Positions 8,432-17,805 of a DNA stretch of 64,000 bases are shown here, piece after piece. Origin of the DNA: Conchocele bisecta. Its lineage: Eukaryota; Mollusca; Bivalvia; Lucinida; Thyasiridae. How positions within the stretch are numbered: the stretch's first letter is position 1; each line of letters opens with the position of its first letter. The notes beneath the pieces are model-generated. The model saw only the letters and a list, made by a program, of their open reading frames with translations, did not search any database and was not told the DNA's origin. A program made the translations under genes and the position numbers. Location of the stretch: NCBI GenBank assembly GCA_029237695.1, contig JAQRGA010000042.1:1550001-1614000 (forward strand). The letters run 5' to 3'.

Positions 8432-9337
8432 TTAAAAATATCCTTCACGTTTTTTAAGCTCCATGCTCCCCTCTGAATCATGATCTATAACTCTTGTAAT
8501 CCTTTCTGAATTTCTGGCAACCATAATTTCCTCAATGACTTCATCAAGTGTTTCTGCATTGGAAGGAACAGCACCTGTACAGGGGAAGCAGCCCAGTGTT
8601 CTATATCTGCACATTATTTTTTTGCTGTCAACAGTTGCTTTAGGTTCATCCGAACCATCGATTGGAATTAATTGACCTTCCTTAACAATCATATTGCGTT
8701 TTTTAGCAAAATACATAGGTACTATTGGAATTTTTTCTCTGTAAATATATGTCCAAATATCAAGTTCAGTCCAGTTTGATATAGGAAAAACTCTTATTGA
8801 TTCACCTTTATTATGTCTTGCATTGTATATATTCCACAACTCAGGTCTTTGATTTTTAGGATCCCATTGACCAAATTTATCTCGAAATGAAAATATTCTT
8901 TCTTTTGCCCTAGATTTTTCTTCATCTCTTCTGGCCCCGCCAAATGCAGCATCATACCCACCTTTTTTTATTGCATCCAATAATCCTTGGGTTTTGAGTA
9001 AACTGCAGCATTTTTGAGTGCCATACTCAGCAGGGTTTACACCATCATCAATAGCTTTCTCATTTCTATAAACTATTAGCTCAAAACCCAGTTCTTTTAC
9101 CAGATTATCTCTGAACTCATACATCTCCTTAAATTTCATGCCTGTATCAACATGTAATAATGGAAAAGGTATTTTTCCAGGGTGAAAAGCCTTTTGAGCT
9201 AGGTGAAGCATTACGGATGAATCTTTACCGACAGAATACAGCATGACAGGATTTTCAAACTCTGCTGCAACTTCTCTCATGATATGAATACTTTCAGCTT
9301 CAAGATTATCAAGATTTGATAAGTGATATTTAAACAT
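8432..9337 (-). CDS. cysD: Sulfate adenylyltransferase subunit 2
   Basis: Small catalytic subunit of ATP sulfurylase, partner of CysN. This 301-aa PP-loop ATPase has [10 protein letters not shown] (35-44) near the N-terminus, followed by [35 protein letters not shown] and [14 protein letters not shown], all typical of CysD. Length is normal. It starts 22 bp after cysC on the minus strand, and cysN follows after a 220-bp gap containing a gene remnant. No PAPS reductase or sulfite reductase is in the window, so whether the product serves cysteine synthesis or sulfation cannot be settled here. Confidence 0.95.
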   Translation of the reverse strand: MFKYHLSNLDNLEAESIHIMREVAAEFENPVMLYSVGKDSSVMLHLAQKAFHPGKIPFPLLHVDTGMKFKEMYEFRDNLVKELGFELIVYRNEKAIDDGVNPAEYGTQKCCSLLKTQGLLDAIKKGGYDAAFGGARRDEEKSRAKERIFSFRDKFGQWDPKNQRPELWNIYNARHNKGESIRVFPISNWTELDIWTYIYREKIPIVPMYFAKKRNMIVKEGQLIPIDGSDEPKATVDSKKIMCRYRTLGCFPCTGAVPSNAETLDEVIEEIMVARNSERITRVIDHDSEGSMELKKREGYF

Positions 9338-9359
9338 ATTGTTACCAGTAGTTGGGGGT

Positions 9360-9998
9360 TTAATGTGTAGAAATTTTGGGTTTTATACTCTTTTTTATAG
9401 AATCAATTTTAATAATTTTATTAGCAATAATAAAATCATATAATTTACTAACAGTTTTAGTTATGCTCATACTTGATGTATTAATTTCTAAATTAGGGTT
9501 CTCCGGATGTTCATAAGGAGAAGAAATACCTGTGAATTCATTTATCTCCCCGCAGCGTGCTTTCTTATATAGTCCTTTAACATCTCTTTTCTCACATGCA
9601 GAGATTGGGGTTGAAAAGTAAATTTCAAAAAAGTTTTCTTTTCCTATAAGTTTTTTAGCAAACTCACGTTCACTTTTAAAAGGTGAAATAAAAGATACAA
9701 TGGTAATCATTCCTGCATCAGCAAATAAATTAGCCACTTCTGCAACTCTTCTTATGTTTTCCTCTCTATCTTCTACAGAAAATCCAAGATCTGAATTTAA
9801 TCCATGGCGTATGTTATCGCCATCCAAAACATAGCAGCACTGCCCATTTTTAAATAATTTAAGCTCTAACTCATATGCAGCAGTTGATTTTCCAGAACCG
9901 CTAAGTCCTGTAAACCATAAGACACAACCTTTTTGGCACAGAAGTTCATCTCTTATATCCTGTACTTTACTATACTCTTTTCTTATATTTTTATGCAT
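9360..9998 (-). CDS. cysC: Adenylylsulfate kinase
   Basis: Phosphorylates APS to PAPS, the sulfate donor. The 212-aa protein has [12 protein letters not shown] (28-39, Walker A), [38 protein letters not shown] and [18 protein letters not shown], all standard APS-kinase blocks. A basic C-terminal tail of 15 or so residues follows the kinase. An AGAGGTGAT sequence 11 bp before ATG 9998 serves as ribosome binding site. It lies 19 bp after the DUF2061 gene and 22 bp before cysD, in one probable operon. Having this intact kinase next to a CysN with a dead kinase-like tail suggests replacement of a fusion enzyme. Confidence 0.95.
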   Translation of the reverse strand: MHKNIRKEYSKVQDIRDELLCQKGCVLWFTGLSGSGKSTAAYELELKLFKNGQCCYVLDGDNIRHGLNSDLGFSVEDREENIRRVAEVANLFADAGMITIVSFISPFKSEREFAKKLIGKENFFEIYFSTPISACEKRDVKGLYKKARCGEINEFTGISSPYEHPENPNLEINTSSMSITKTVSKLYDFIIANKIIKIDSIKKSIKPKISTH

Positions 9999-10017
9999 TT
10001 TATTTTTACTATCACCT

Positions 10018-10278
10018 CTACGAACAGTTAATTCTTAAAACCAAAATTTTATAAACTTTCCTAATTGTCCCTCTTGGCACAATTAGCCATACTCTTTCAT
10101 GGAAATAATATAAAAATAGCTTTGCTACAAACTCGTAAAGCCCTATCTGCACAGCTAAAGATACTTTACCTGTAACTAAAAATGCTAACAGCATAGTTGT
10201 AAAAGTTGCTAAAAATCTCCATGTGATCCCTTTCAATATACTACGTAGATGTGACTCTTTATTTCTTTCTGTTTCCAT
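10018..10278 (-). CDS. DUF2061 small membrane protein
   Basis: 86 aa with two hydrophobic segments. The stretch SILKGITWRFLATFTTML and the later YEFVAKLFLYYFHERVW match the DUF2061 family of small inner-membrane proteins. The family is often found beside sulfate-activation genes, as here upstream of cysC (19-bp gap). Biochemical function is unknown; a link to sulfate or PAPS metabolism rests on neighbourhood only. Confidence 0.8.
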   Translation of the reverse strand: METERNKESHLRSILKGITWRFLATFTTMLLAFLVTGKVSLAVQIGLYEFVAKLFLYYFHERVWLIVPRGTIRKVYKILVLRINCS

Positions 10279-10399
10279 AACTTTGAGGAGTGTAATTATT
10301 TTATCCAGCTTATTGTTTAGTTTCTATATAGATAATGTAAGGTATTAATAAATACAATAAGCAATAAAGATTTTTTTCAATAAAAACAGTGCAGTTTAA

Positions 10400-12298
10400 T
10401 TAAGTATCGAACAGCCTAGCTTGAAATATTTTAATTTCTATATCCTTCATTTCACAAAATTCTTTTATTATTTCCATGCGTTCTTCAGTAATCTGTGTAG
10501 TAATTATTAACTTAGTAAAGTTATTATCTGTAAATATCTCATGTATTTGTGTAATATTACCTAATATTTTATGACCATATATGATGTTATTCACGAGATA
10601 TTTATTGTCTTCCAAAAGGCCTATTATATTAAACGGCTGATTCTCTATATTAGAGTACAAGGTTCTCACATATTGTTTACAATTTTCACCTGATCCATAA
10701 ACTAATACTTTTTTAAAATAAGTTTTTGGATACATTGAACAATATAAATTTCTAATAAAAGTATATCTAATATGTTTTAGTGAAAACCTAAAGCCAAAAA
10801 TCAGACTATATGTTAAAACAAAAAACAGTAAATATTGAGCAATAAACAGTTTCAGATCTAAATAATTTCCATAGATAAGACCTAAAACAAAGCTGATGAG
10901 AAAACTGATAAATAAAAGTTTAGTCAAATAAATAGAATCATTTGAAGAAGATCTCAACCAATATATTTTATACGTTTTAGATATATTTAAAATAATTATC
11001 ATAGGAAAAATGACAAAAACAATACCAAACTGCAAGTGCAGGGCTAAGTCGCATATATAATTGGCTTCAGCAAATAACCAAATACTTAAACAGTAGGAAA
11101 ACATAATAATTAACAGATCTATAATAGGTAACAATAAAGATAAAACAAAGGATGAATTTAACTTAGGAAGTCCGATAATTGCTAATTTAGCAGAAACTAA
11201 AAATTCAACAGTAGCCAGTTTATGTATTCCTGTAAATAAAACAATTATGATAATAGCAAATAAAATCCCATCCTGCTTAGCCTCCAATACTGTAAGCAAA
11301 ATAGCTAAAACGGCCAGAATGGAAGCACAAACATACATAACATAAGCTGTTTTCTTTTGATTCAAATTATATTTATTCAAAAGCCTATGATGCAAATGCT
11401 TTCTATCTCCAAACATAATCTGGGAAAGAACTCTTTTAGTTCCGGGTATACTTTCAATTGAGTTAAGCAGCCTCACAGCAACTCTTCGCCATACTGCTAA
11501 AAGAGTATCAAATATAGGTATCCCGACAGCTAATATCGGAATTAAAATAGCAGAAAATGTATATAGTTTTGAGCTTGATGTCAAACTTATAACAGCAAAT
11601 ATAAAGCCTATAAACATGCTTCCGGTATCTCCCATAAAAATTTTAGCGGGATGATGATTATATTTTAAAAAACCAAGACATGCTGCAGCCATGCAGAATA
11701 AAACCATGGCACCTCCTGGCATATTCATAGTAATAAGGAGTATTCCAACAGTGAGTGCAGAGATTATTCCCAACCCTGCAGCCAGACCATCTAAACCATC
11801 AATTAGATTAAAAGCATTAATACAACCTAAAATCCAAATCAATGTAAGAGTATATGATAAAATTATGCCCACATCATATCCCAGTATAATTGACAACCTG
11901 ACTCCAATGAGCCAACAGTAAGATGCAACTGATACCTGTACAGCAAGTTTAGTTAATGCTGAAATGTTAATCTTATCATCAATAAGTCCAGTGACAATAA
12001 GAACAAATATCGGTATTAATAGTTTATAGAATAAAAGAGCATCGGTATAGCACATCTCACCGATATACCATGGGCTGTAAAAGTAGATAAGTAAAGTTAT
12101 TACTGTACTTAAAGCAATAGCCAGTCCACCGGCAGTAGGAATTGGCTTTTTATGTATTTTCCTATCAAATTCAGGTACATCTAAAAAATTTAAAATAGGC
12201 ATTAAATATATCAATAAACGGGTAAGAATAAGTGATATTCCCCAAGCTAATATCATAAATAAGAGATAAATAAAATTATTCAGTATAAATTGTTCCAT
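10400..12298 (-). CDS. WecA/TagO-like polyprenyl-phosphate sugar-1-phosphate transferase fused to a CapD-type nucleotide-binding domain
   Basis: The first 330 or so residues are a polytopic glycosyltransferase of the MraY/WecA family, which moves a UDP-HexNAc-1-phosphate onto undecaprenyl phosphate to start a surface polymer. Motifs: RKIHKKPIPTAGG (46-58), LIDD (105-108), NAFNLIDGLDGLAAG (161-175), FMGDTGSMF (221-229) and DRKHLHHRLL (298-307). More membrane segments follow. From about residue 530 comes KVLVYGSGENCKQYV, a Rossmann-like domain as in the N-terminal half of CapD/WbpM-type proteins. At 632 aa it is nearly twice the usual WecA length, and no catalytic dehydratase domain follows. 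It heads the minus-strand sulfation operon and is divergent from hisF. The exact sugar cannot be told. Confidence 0.85.
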   Translation of the reverse strand: MEQFILNNFIYLLFMILAWGISLILTRLLIYLMPILNFLDVPEFDRKIHKKPIPTAGGLAIALSTVITLLIYFYSPWYIGEMCYTDALLFYKLLIPIFVLIVTGLIDDKINISALTKLAVQVSVASYCWLIGVRLSIILGYDVGIILSYTLTLIWILGCINAFNLIDGLDGLAAGLGIISALTVGILLITMNMPGGAMVLFCMAAACLGFLKYNHHPAKIFMGDTGSMFIGFIFAVISLTSSSKLYTFSAILIPILAVGIPIFDTLLAVWRRVAVRLLNSIESIPGTKRVLSQIMFGDRKHLHHRLLNKYNLNQKKTAYVMYVCASILAVLAILLTVLEAKQDGILFAIIIIVLFTGIHKLATVEFLVSAKLAIIGLPKLNSSFVLSLLLPIIDLLIIMFSYCLSIWLFAEANYICDLALHLQFGIVFVIFPMIIILNISKTYKIYWLRSSSNDSIYLTKLLFISFLISFVLGLIYGNYLDLKLFIAQYLLFFVLTYSLIFGFRFSLKHIRYTFIRNLYCSMYPKTYFKKVLVYGSGENCKQYVRTLYSNIENQPFNIIGLLEDNKYLVNNIIYGHKILGNITQIHEIFTDNNFTKLIITTQITEERMEIIKEFCEMKDIEIKIFQARLFDT

Positions 12299-12449
12299 AT
12301 AGTATCATCGCAGGTTTCAGGTTTCAAATTTCAAGTTTTAGCTAATTATATTTCAATTAATTTAATAATCACTATTTTAAATAAATATTAAACAGATTAT
12401 TTTTATATATACATCAATATTACCATTAACCCATCATAAATATACCATA

Positions 12450-13208
12450 ATGTTAGCTAAAAGAATAATTCCATGCCTAGATGTCACCAACGGCAGAGTA
12501 GTAAAAGGCACAAATTTTGTAAATTTAATAGATGCAGGAGATCCCGTTGAGGCTGCTATTGAGTATAACAGACAATCAGCTGATGAAATTGTTTTTCTAG
12601 ATATAACAGCAACAAGTGATAATAGAAAATCAATGGTTGAGATCATTGCAAAAACAGCAGAAAATGTTTTTATACCTCTAACTGTAGGCGGCGGCATAAG
12701 AACTGTAGCAGATATGAGAATAATGCTTAATGCAGGTGCAGATAAAATATCGGTGAACAGTGCAGCGGTAAATAATCCTGATTTAATCACAAAAGGTGCT
12801 GAAAAGTTTGGGAATCAATGCATTGTTCTTGCAATTGATGCTAAAAAAACTGGTAGCAGTAAATGGCAGGTTTTTACACACGGCGGCAGAAAAATAACAG
12901 AATGGGATGCAATAGAATGGGCAGTACACGCAGTTAATTTAGGTGCCGGAGAAATACTGCTGACGAGTATGGATCGGGACGGAACAAAAAATGGTTATGA
13001 TTTAGAATTGACCAAAACTATTTCAGAAAGAGTTAATGTCCCTGTTATAGCTTCAGGAGGAGCAGGTAATCTTGAACATCTCTACGAAGTTCTGGATAAA
13101 GGGAAAGCAGATGCTATTCTTGCTGCGAGTATTTTTCATTTCGGAACTTACAGTATATCAGACGTCAAAAAATATTTAAAAGACAGAGGAATAAATACAC
13201 GTATATAA
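12450..13208 (+). CDS. hisF: Imidazole glycerol phosphate synthase cyclase subunit
   Basis: HisF closes the imidazole ring in histidine biosynthesis, with ammonia from HisH. The 252-aa (beta/alpha)8 barrel shows IPCLDV at residues 7-12 with the catalytic Asp, [33 protein letters not shown] with the second catalytic Asp, [15 protein letters not shown] and ASGGAGN. No hisH, hisA or other his gene is nearby, so this gene is detached from any his operon. The next gene starts 3 bp after its stop, so they are probably cotranscribed. HisF-like paralogs (for example WbuZ) act with WbuY amidotransferases in acetamidino-sugar synthesis. Given the polysaccharide context this is possible, but no WbuY or WbuX partner is seen. 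Confidence 0.92.
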   Translation: MLAKRIIPCLDVTNGRVVKGTNFVNLIDAGDPVEAAIEYNRQSADEIVFLDITATSDNRKSMVEIIAKTAENVFIPLTVGGGIRTVADMRIMLNAGADKISVNSAAVNNPDLITKGAEKFGNQCIVLAIDAKKTGSSKWQVFTHGGRKITEWDAIEWAVHAVNLGAGEILLTSMDRDGTKNGYDLELTKTISERVNVPVIASGGAGNLEHLYEVLDKGKADAILAASIFHFGTYSISDVKKYLKDRGINTRI

Positions 13209-13211
13209 ACT

Positions 13212-14297
13212 ATGGATAAAATTTATTCAGATTCAAAAATTAAAAAAGCTTTATTTAAGCATATCAAATCTACCCTTTGGCTACTCATTAAATCTGCAAT
13301 AGGATTGGGAATAATAGGCTGGATTATATCAGGTCACTATGATGACTTTAAAATGGCAATACAGCATATTGACTATAATTGGTTAATAGCTGGATTAATA
13401 TTTTTTGCAGTAACTCAAATTGCTGTCGCATATAGATGGTATCTTCTACTTAAAATACAGAATATTCATATATCATTTTTTGAAGCACTTTCACTTGTGA
13501 TACAGGGGACTTTTTTTTCACTTGTAATTCCGGGAGGTGCAATGGGAGGAGATTTAGTCAGAACAGGCTTTTTATTATCTAGAACACCCAAAGGCAATAA
13601 ACTTGCGGCTACATCTACTGTATTTATGGATAGATTTATGGGAATGTTAGGACAGTTTTCCATCGTTATAATAATAGCTATATTTTTTATACCTGAAATT
13701 CAGGCTATGCATAATACAGCACAGGCAGCCATAGTTATAATCTTAATTATAAGTGTACTGGGTATAATTTGCGGTTTTGGAATACTCATGCACAAACAAC
13801 TGGAAAAAATTAAAGTTTTTTCTTATTTTAAAAATCTTGCTGATGATTTTACAAAAGGCTTCATCAGTAATACTACTGATATTATTGATGTTTATAATAA
13901 ATCAAAAAAAACAATGATTTACTGTATTCTGATCGGAGTAGTATTTGTACAGCTTAATATGTCACTAATTCTATTTTTTATAGCAAAAGGACTAAACCCT
14001 CTATACAAACTGTCATGGGAAGCTATAAAATCATTAATACTTTCAATTACAATGGGAAATACTGCAGGACTTTTACCTATCACACCCGGAGGTTTAGGAA
14101 CAAGAGATGCTGTTGTTAAAGCAACTTTATATGCCGGCGGATTTAGCTCAGGTGACTCAATTGCCATGCCGTTACTTTTGTCGACAATAATGTTTTTAAT
14201 ATATCTGATCGGCGGACTGTTCTTTTTATTTCATAAACGAAACAAAGAAAAATATACAATAATTACTACTAATAATAATAATGATGAGAAAAAATAA
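13212..14297 (+). CDS. Lysylphosphatidylglycerol synthase TM-region / UPF0104 flippase-like membrane protein
   Basis: 361-aa polytopic membrane protein with about eight hydrophobic segments. It matches the flippase-like UPF0104 family: IPGGAMGGDLVRTGFLL around residues 110-126, TVFMDRFMGMLGQ, and TPGGLGTRDAVVKATL near residue 292. Related proteins act in lipid or lipid-linked-sugar movement, but most members have no proven substrate. It sits between hisF (3-bp gap) and gmhB (17-bp overlap) in a run leading to gmd, so a role in envelope glycan or lipid export is an inference. Confidence 0.75.
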   Translation: MDKIYSDSKIKKALFKHIKSTLWLLIKSAIGLGIIGWIISGHYDDFKMAIQHIDYNWLIAGLIFFAVTQIAVAYRWYLLLKIQNIHISFFEALSLVIQGTFFSLVIPGGAMGGDLVRTGFLLSRTPKGNKLAATSTVFMDRFMGMLGQFSIVIIIAIFFIPEIQAMHNTAQAAIVIILIISVLGIICGFGILMHKQLEKIKVFSYFKNLADDFTKGFISNTTDIIDVYNKSKKTMIYCILIGVVFVQLNMSLILFFIAKGLNPLYKLSWEAIKSLILSITMGNTAGLLPITPGGLGTRDAVVKATLYAGGFSSGDSIAMPLLLSTIMFLIYLIGGLFFLFHKRNKEKYTIITTNNNNDEKK

Positions 14298-14850
14298 AGC
14301 ATGCTTTTTGGATAGAGATGGTGTCCTAATTGAAGAAGTCAAATATCTCTCTTCCCCATCACAAGTTCATATTTTTGAGAATAGCTATAAAGCTTTAGAG
14401 CTACTCAAAACTAATGGCTACAAAATTATAGTAATAACAAACCAGTCCGGTGTTGCACGCGGTTATTTTAAAGAGGATGATATTCAAATAGCACATAATG
14501 AAATTGATAAACTCCTCTCTATAGTAAATCTATCAATTGACAAATACTATTATTGTCCACATCATCCTGAAGGAACTGTTGAAAAATACTCTATTAAATG
14601 TAATTGTAGAAAACCTGCACTCGGACTTATCTATCAGGCAGTTAAAGATTATAATATTGATTTAGAGAAATCATTTTTAATAGGGGATAAAATATCGGAT
14701 ATAAACTTAGCAAAGAGTGTAGGATGTTTTACTATGCTTGTTAAAACAGGTTATGGTTTAGAATATACAAAAATAGCTAAAGAAAATAATATTCCTATAA
14801 AAATTGACATTTTAGATGCTGTTAATTTTTTCATATCAAAACAAAAATAA
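14281..14850 (+). CDS. gmhB: D-glycero-D-manno-heptose 1,7-bisphosphate 7-phosphatase (GmhB-type HAD phosphatase)
   Basis: 189-aa cytoplasmic HAD phosphatase. Motif I is FLDRDGVL (DxDG), motif II ITNQSG, motif III includes the lysine in CRKPALGL and motif IV is GDKISDINLA. The zinc-binding loop YCPHHPEG ... CNC is characteristic of GmhB and of the HisB N-terminal phosphatase. Two ATGs start the frame (14281, 14284), overlapping the previous gene by about 14-17 bp. In this neighbourhood heptose activation for surface glycan is the better reading. Histidinol-phosphate phosphatase remains possible because hisF is two genes upstream. Confidence 0.85.
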   Translation: MMRKNKACFLDRDGVLIEEVKYLSSPSQVHIFENSYKALELLKTNGYKIIVITNQSGVARGYFKEDDIQIAHNEIDKLLSIVNLSIDKYYYCPHHPEGTVEKYSIKCNCRKPALGLIYQAVKDYNIDLEKSFLIGDKISDINLAKSVGCFTMLVKTGYGLEYTKIAKENNIPIKIDILDAVNFFISKQK

Positions 14851-14874
14851 ATAAATTATAAGGTCAAAAGTCTA

Positions 14875-15876
14875 ATGAAAAAAGCATTAATTACAGGTAT
14901 TACAGGACAGGATGGTTCTTATCTAGCAGAGTTGTTATTATCTAAAGGATATAAAGTTTATGGAATAATCAGAAGATCTTCGTCATTTAATACCGAAAGA
15001 ATTAATCATTTATACATAGATCCTCATAGAAAAACTCAACTTGAACTTGTTTATGGCGATCTTAACGATTCAAGTAGTTTAGCTGAAATAATACACTCTA
15101 TTAATCCTGATGAAATTTATAATTTAGGTTCACAAAGTCATGTAAGAGTATCATTTGATATTCCTGAATATACAGGTGAAATAGTTGCAATGGGAACTCA
15201 GAGATTACTTGAAGCAATAAGAAGGACTAAATGTAAAACAAAATTTTATCAGGCAAGCAGCAGTGAAATGTTTGGTAATACTCTGGAAACTCCACAAAAA
15301 GAGACTACACAATTTTACCCAAGAAGTCCATACTCATGTGCTAAAGTGTATGCTCACTGGCTGACTATAAATTACAGAGAAAGTTATAATATTTTCGCAT
15401 GTAGCGGAATTTTATTTAACCATGAAAGTCCAAGACGTGGAGAAACCTTTGTAACAAGAAAAATAACCAGAGCTGCAACTAGAATTAAACTTGGACTTCA
15501 GAAAAAGCTTTATCTCGGTAATTTAGATGCAAAAAGAGACTGGGGATTTGCGGGGGATTATGTTGAAGCTATGTGGTTAATGCTTCAGCAGGAAAAACCT
15601 GAAGATTATATTATATCAACAGGAAAAACATATTCTATTAAAGATTTTCTAACTGAGTCATTTACTCAGTTGAATCTAGATTGGCATGATTACGTAGAGT
15701 TTGATTCACGTTACTTAAGACCTGCAGAAGTAGATCGCCTTTTAGGAGATAGCTCAAAAGCAAAAAAACAATTAAGATGGACTCCGAAAACTAATTTTGA
15801 AGAGTTGGTAAAGATGATGATTGATTCAGATATGTTATTAGCCAGAAAAGAAGAAGCAATACAGGATATCAGATAA
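14875..15876 (+). CDS. gmd: GDP-mannose 4,6-dehydratase
   Basis: Converts GDP-mannose to GDP-4-keto-6-deoxymannose, the precursor of GDP-fucose, GDP-rhamnose and perosamine. The 333-aa extended SDR shows [13 protein letters not shown] (7-19), [22 protein letters not shown] with the catalytic Ser/Glu (about 128-131), [14 protein letters not shown] with Y153 and K157, and [17 protein letters not shown], which is diagnostic of Gmd. Length is normal. ATG 14875 lies 24 bp after gmhB. No GDP-fucose synthase is in the window, so the final sugar is unknown. Confidence 0.95.
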   Translation: MKKALITGITGQDGSYLAELLLSKGYKVYGIIRRSSSFNTERINHLYIDPHRKTQLELVYGDLNDSSSLAEIIHSINPDEIYNLGSQSHVRVSFDIPEYTGEIVAMGTQRLLEAIRRTKCKTKFYQASSSEMFGNTLETPQKETTQFYPRSPYSCAKVYAHWLTINYRESYNIFACSGILFNHESPRRGETFVTRKITRAATRIKLGLQKKLYLGNLDAKRDWGFAGDYVEAMWLMLQQEKPEDYIISTGKTYSIKDFLTESFTQLNLDWHDYVEFDSRYLRPAEVDRLLGDSSKAKKQLRWTPKTNFEELVKMMIDSDMLLARKEEAIQDIR

Positions 15877-15902
15877 ATTTCAAAATAATTTAGGAAACAT
15901 AT

Positions 15903-17453
15903 ATGCTGTCTACAGTTAAATCAGCAGCTATTTTAGGTATAGATGCTTACAGTGTTATAATTGAAGTTAATGCTACAGGATACGGCAAAGAGTCTTATGT
16001 TAATATTGTAGGGCTTCCTGATAATGCCGTCAGAGAATCTAAAGACAGAATACACTCTGCAATAGAGAGTTCAGGATTACCTTATCCCTATGGCAAAACT
16101 ATAATTAATTTAGCTCCTGCTGATATAAAAAAAGAGGGTGCTTCTTTTGATTTACCAATCGCAATTGGTATGCTAGCTGCTGGTGGAGCTTTTAAAACAG
16201 GTAAAATTTCAAATGGTTTAATTGTAGGAGAACTTGCTTTAGATGGAACTTTAAGAGCTGTAAAGGGTATTTTAGCTATATCTCTCTTTGCATCATTAAG
16301 CAGTGATATTGAATATATTATGGTTCCAGAAGAAAATGCCGAAGAAGCAGCAATTGCATCAGGAAATATACCTGTTTATTCGGTTAAATCTTTAAAAGAA
16401 GCTCATAGCTTTTTTACAAATAAACTAAATTTAACTCCTTTGAGTATATCTTCATCTGATTATTTACTAAATGAAGATATCTATCCCATCGACTTTCCTG
16501 ACTTCTCTGAGGTTAAAGGACAATTCTATGCTAAACGTGCTTTAGAAATAGCTGCTACAGGCGGTCATAATATTTTGATGATAGGTCCTCCCGGATCTGG
16601 AAAATCAATGTTGGCAAAAAGAATACCGGGAATAATAAGTCCAATGCATATTAATGAGGCACTGGAAGTAACAAGAATACATAGTATTGCAGGAACATTA
16701 CCACGAAATACTCCGATAATAAGAAAACGTCCGTTCCGTTCACCACACCATACTATTAGTGATGCAGGACTTCTTGGCGGGCAGGCTAATCCACGTCCAG
16801 GAGAAATAAGCTTGGCACATAATGGTGTTTTATTTCTTGATGAATTACCTGAGTTCAAAAAAAATGTTTTGGAAGTCCTTAGGCAGCCTTTAGAAAACGG
16901 TGATGTAACTATTTCACGGGCTGCTGGTAGTTTTACCTTCCCTGCAAATTTCATGCTTGTTGCAGCAATGAATCCATGTCCATGCGGACACTTCGGAAGT
17001 ATGCAGAGAGAGTGCAGATGCTCTTCTTTTAATATACAGAAATATAGAAATAAAATTTCAGGTCCTCTTTTAGATAGAATTGATATGCATATTGAACTTA
17101 ATCCTTTATCAGCAAATGAACTCCTTTCAAAATTTGAAGCTGAACCGTCTGACAAAATAAGAAAACGTGTTGAAACCGGCAGAAGTATACAGACTAAAAG
17201 GTTTAAACATAAAAAAATTTATTCTAATTCACAGATGTCCACTGCTGATTTAAAAAAATATTGCCCGTTAAATACTGAAACAGCAAATTATTTAAAAAGC
17301 TCCATAAAAGAACTTCAATTAAGTGCCAGAGCTTTTGATAGAATATTAAGAGTATCAAGAACAATCGCCGATTTAGATCAAAAAGAAAATATTGAATTAT
17401 CACATATTAGTGAATCAATTCAGTATAGAGCTCTAGATAAAAAATTATGGTAA
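15903..17453 (+). CDS. comM: YifB/ComM family AAA+ ATPase (Mg-chelatase-like)
   Basis: 516 aa. An N-terminal Lon-protease-like ChlI domain ([35 protein letters not shown]) is followed by an AAA+ module with Walker A GPPGSGKS (228-235), Walker [11 protein letters not shown] and sensor-type [12 protein letters not shown], plus the C-terminal Mg-chelatase domain. In naturally competent bacteria ComM is a branch-migration helicase aiding integration of transformed DNA. The family is widespread also in non-competent species. It starts 26 bp after gmd, at ATG 15903. Confidence 0.92.
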   Translation: MLSTVKSAAILGIDAYSVIIEVNATGYGKESYVNIVGLPDNAVRESKDRIHSAIESSGLPYPYGKTIINLAPADIKKEGASFDLPIAIGMLAAGGAFKTGKISNGLIVGELALDGTLRAVKGILAISLFASLSSDIEYIMVPEENAEEAAIASGNIPVYSVKSLKEAHSFFTNKLNLTPLSISSSDYLLNEDIYPIDFPDFSEVKGQFYAKRALEIAATGGHNILMIGPPGSGKSMLAKRIPGIISPMHINEALEVTRIHSIAGTLPRNTPIIRKRPFRSPHHTISDAGLLGGQANPRPGEISLAHNGVLFLDELPEFKKNVLEVLRQPLENGDVTISRAAGSFTFPANFMLVAAMNPCPCGHFGSMQRECRCSSFNIQKYRNKISGPLLDRIDMHIELNPLSANELLSKFEAEPSDKIRKRVETGRSIQTKRFKHKKIYSNSQMSTADLKKYCPLNTETANYLKSSIKELQLSARAFDRILRVSRTIADLDQKENIELSHISESIQYRALDKKLW

Positions 17454-17805
17454 AATATTATCCGATCATCTAAGATAATAGTTGCATATATAAATAAATT
17501 ATAATGTTAAAAAGTATTAGCAGGTTCAATTTTAATAGAAATTATCTCTCTTTTTTTATAACATCATGTTCTAAAGAAAAAATTTCCGCAAAAAATATTA
17601 ACCATCTAATATAGAAACACTTATTTTTAAAAAAATCAGATGTATTATTTTAGCACCTGAAAAAAACAGGCAGATATAATATTATGAATATTAAAGCGAC
17701 GTATTAAAGTCAGTTTTCGAATTTTGAATGCTAAGTTATAAAGAGTAATAACTAAGAGTTAAAAACTAATTAAAATTGTAGCCGAGCAAAAGCTCAGCTC
17801 TATTA
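17454..17805. other. 352-bp intergenic stretch between comM and hrpA
   Basis: AT-rich. A 36-codon ORF (17504-17614, encoding FFITSCSKEK, which recalls a lipobox) could be a scrap of a lipoprotein gene but is too short to claim. AGCCGAGC-AAAA-GCTCAGCT at 17780-17799 can form a hairpin with one mismatch, directly before the hrpA start. No other signal seen. Confidence 0.35.

Noticed and set aside
12311..12336. Short AGGTTTCA-type repeats after the WecA-like gene start
   Set aside because: Only two imperfect copies in an AT-rich divergent gap; no sign of a functional array.
17504..17614. 36-codon ORF with a lipobox-like FFITSCSKEK
   Set aside because: Too short, the N-terminus is not a normal signal peptide and no continuation exists; left as a note in the intergenic entry.
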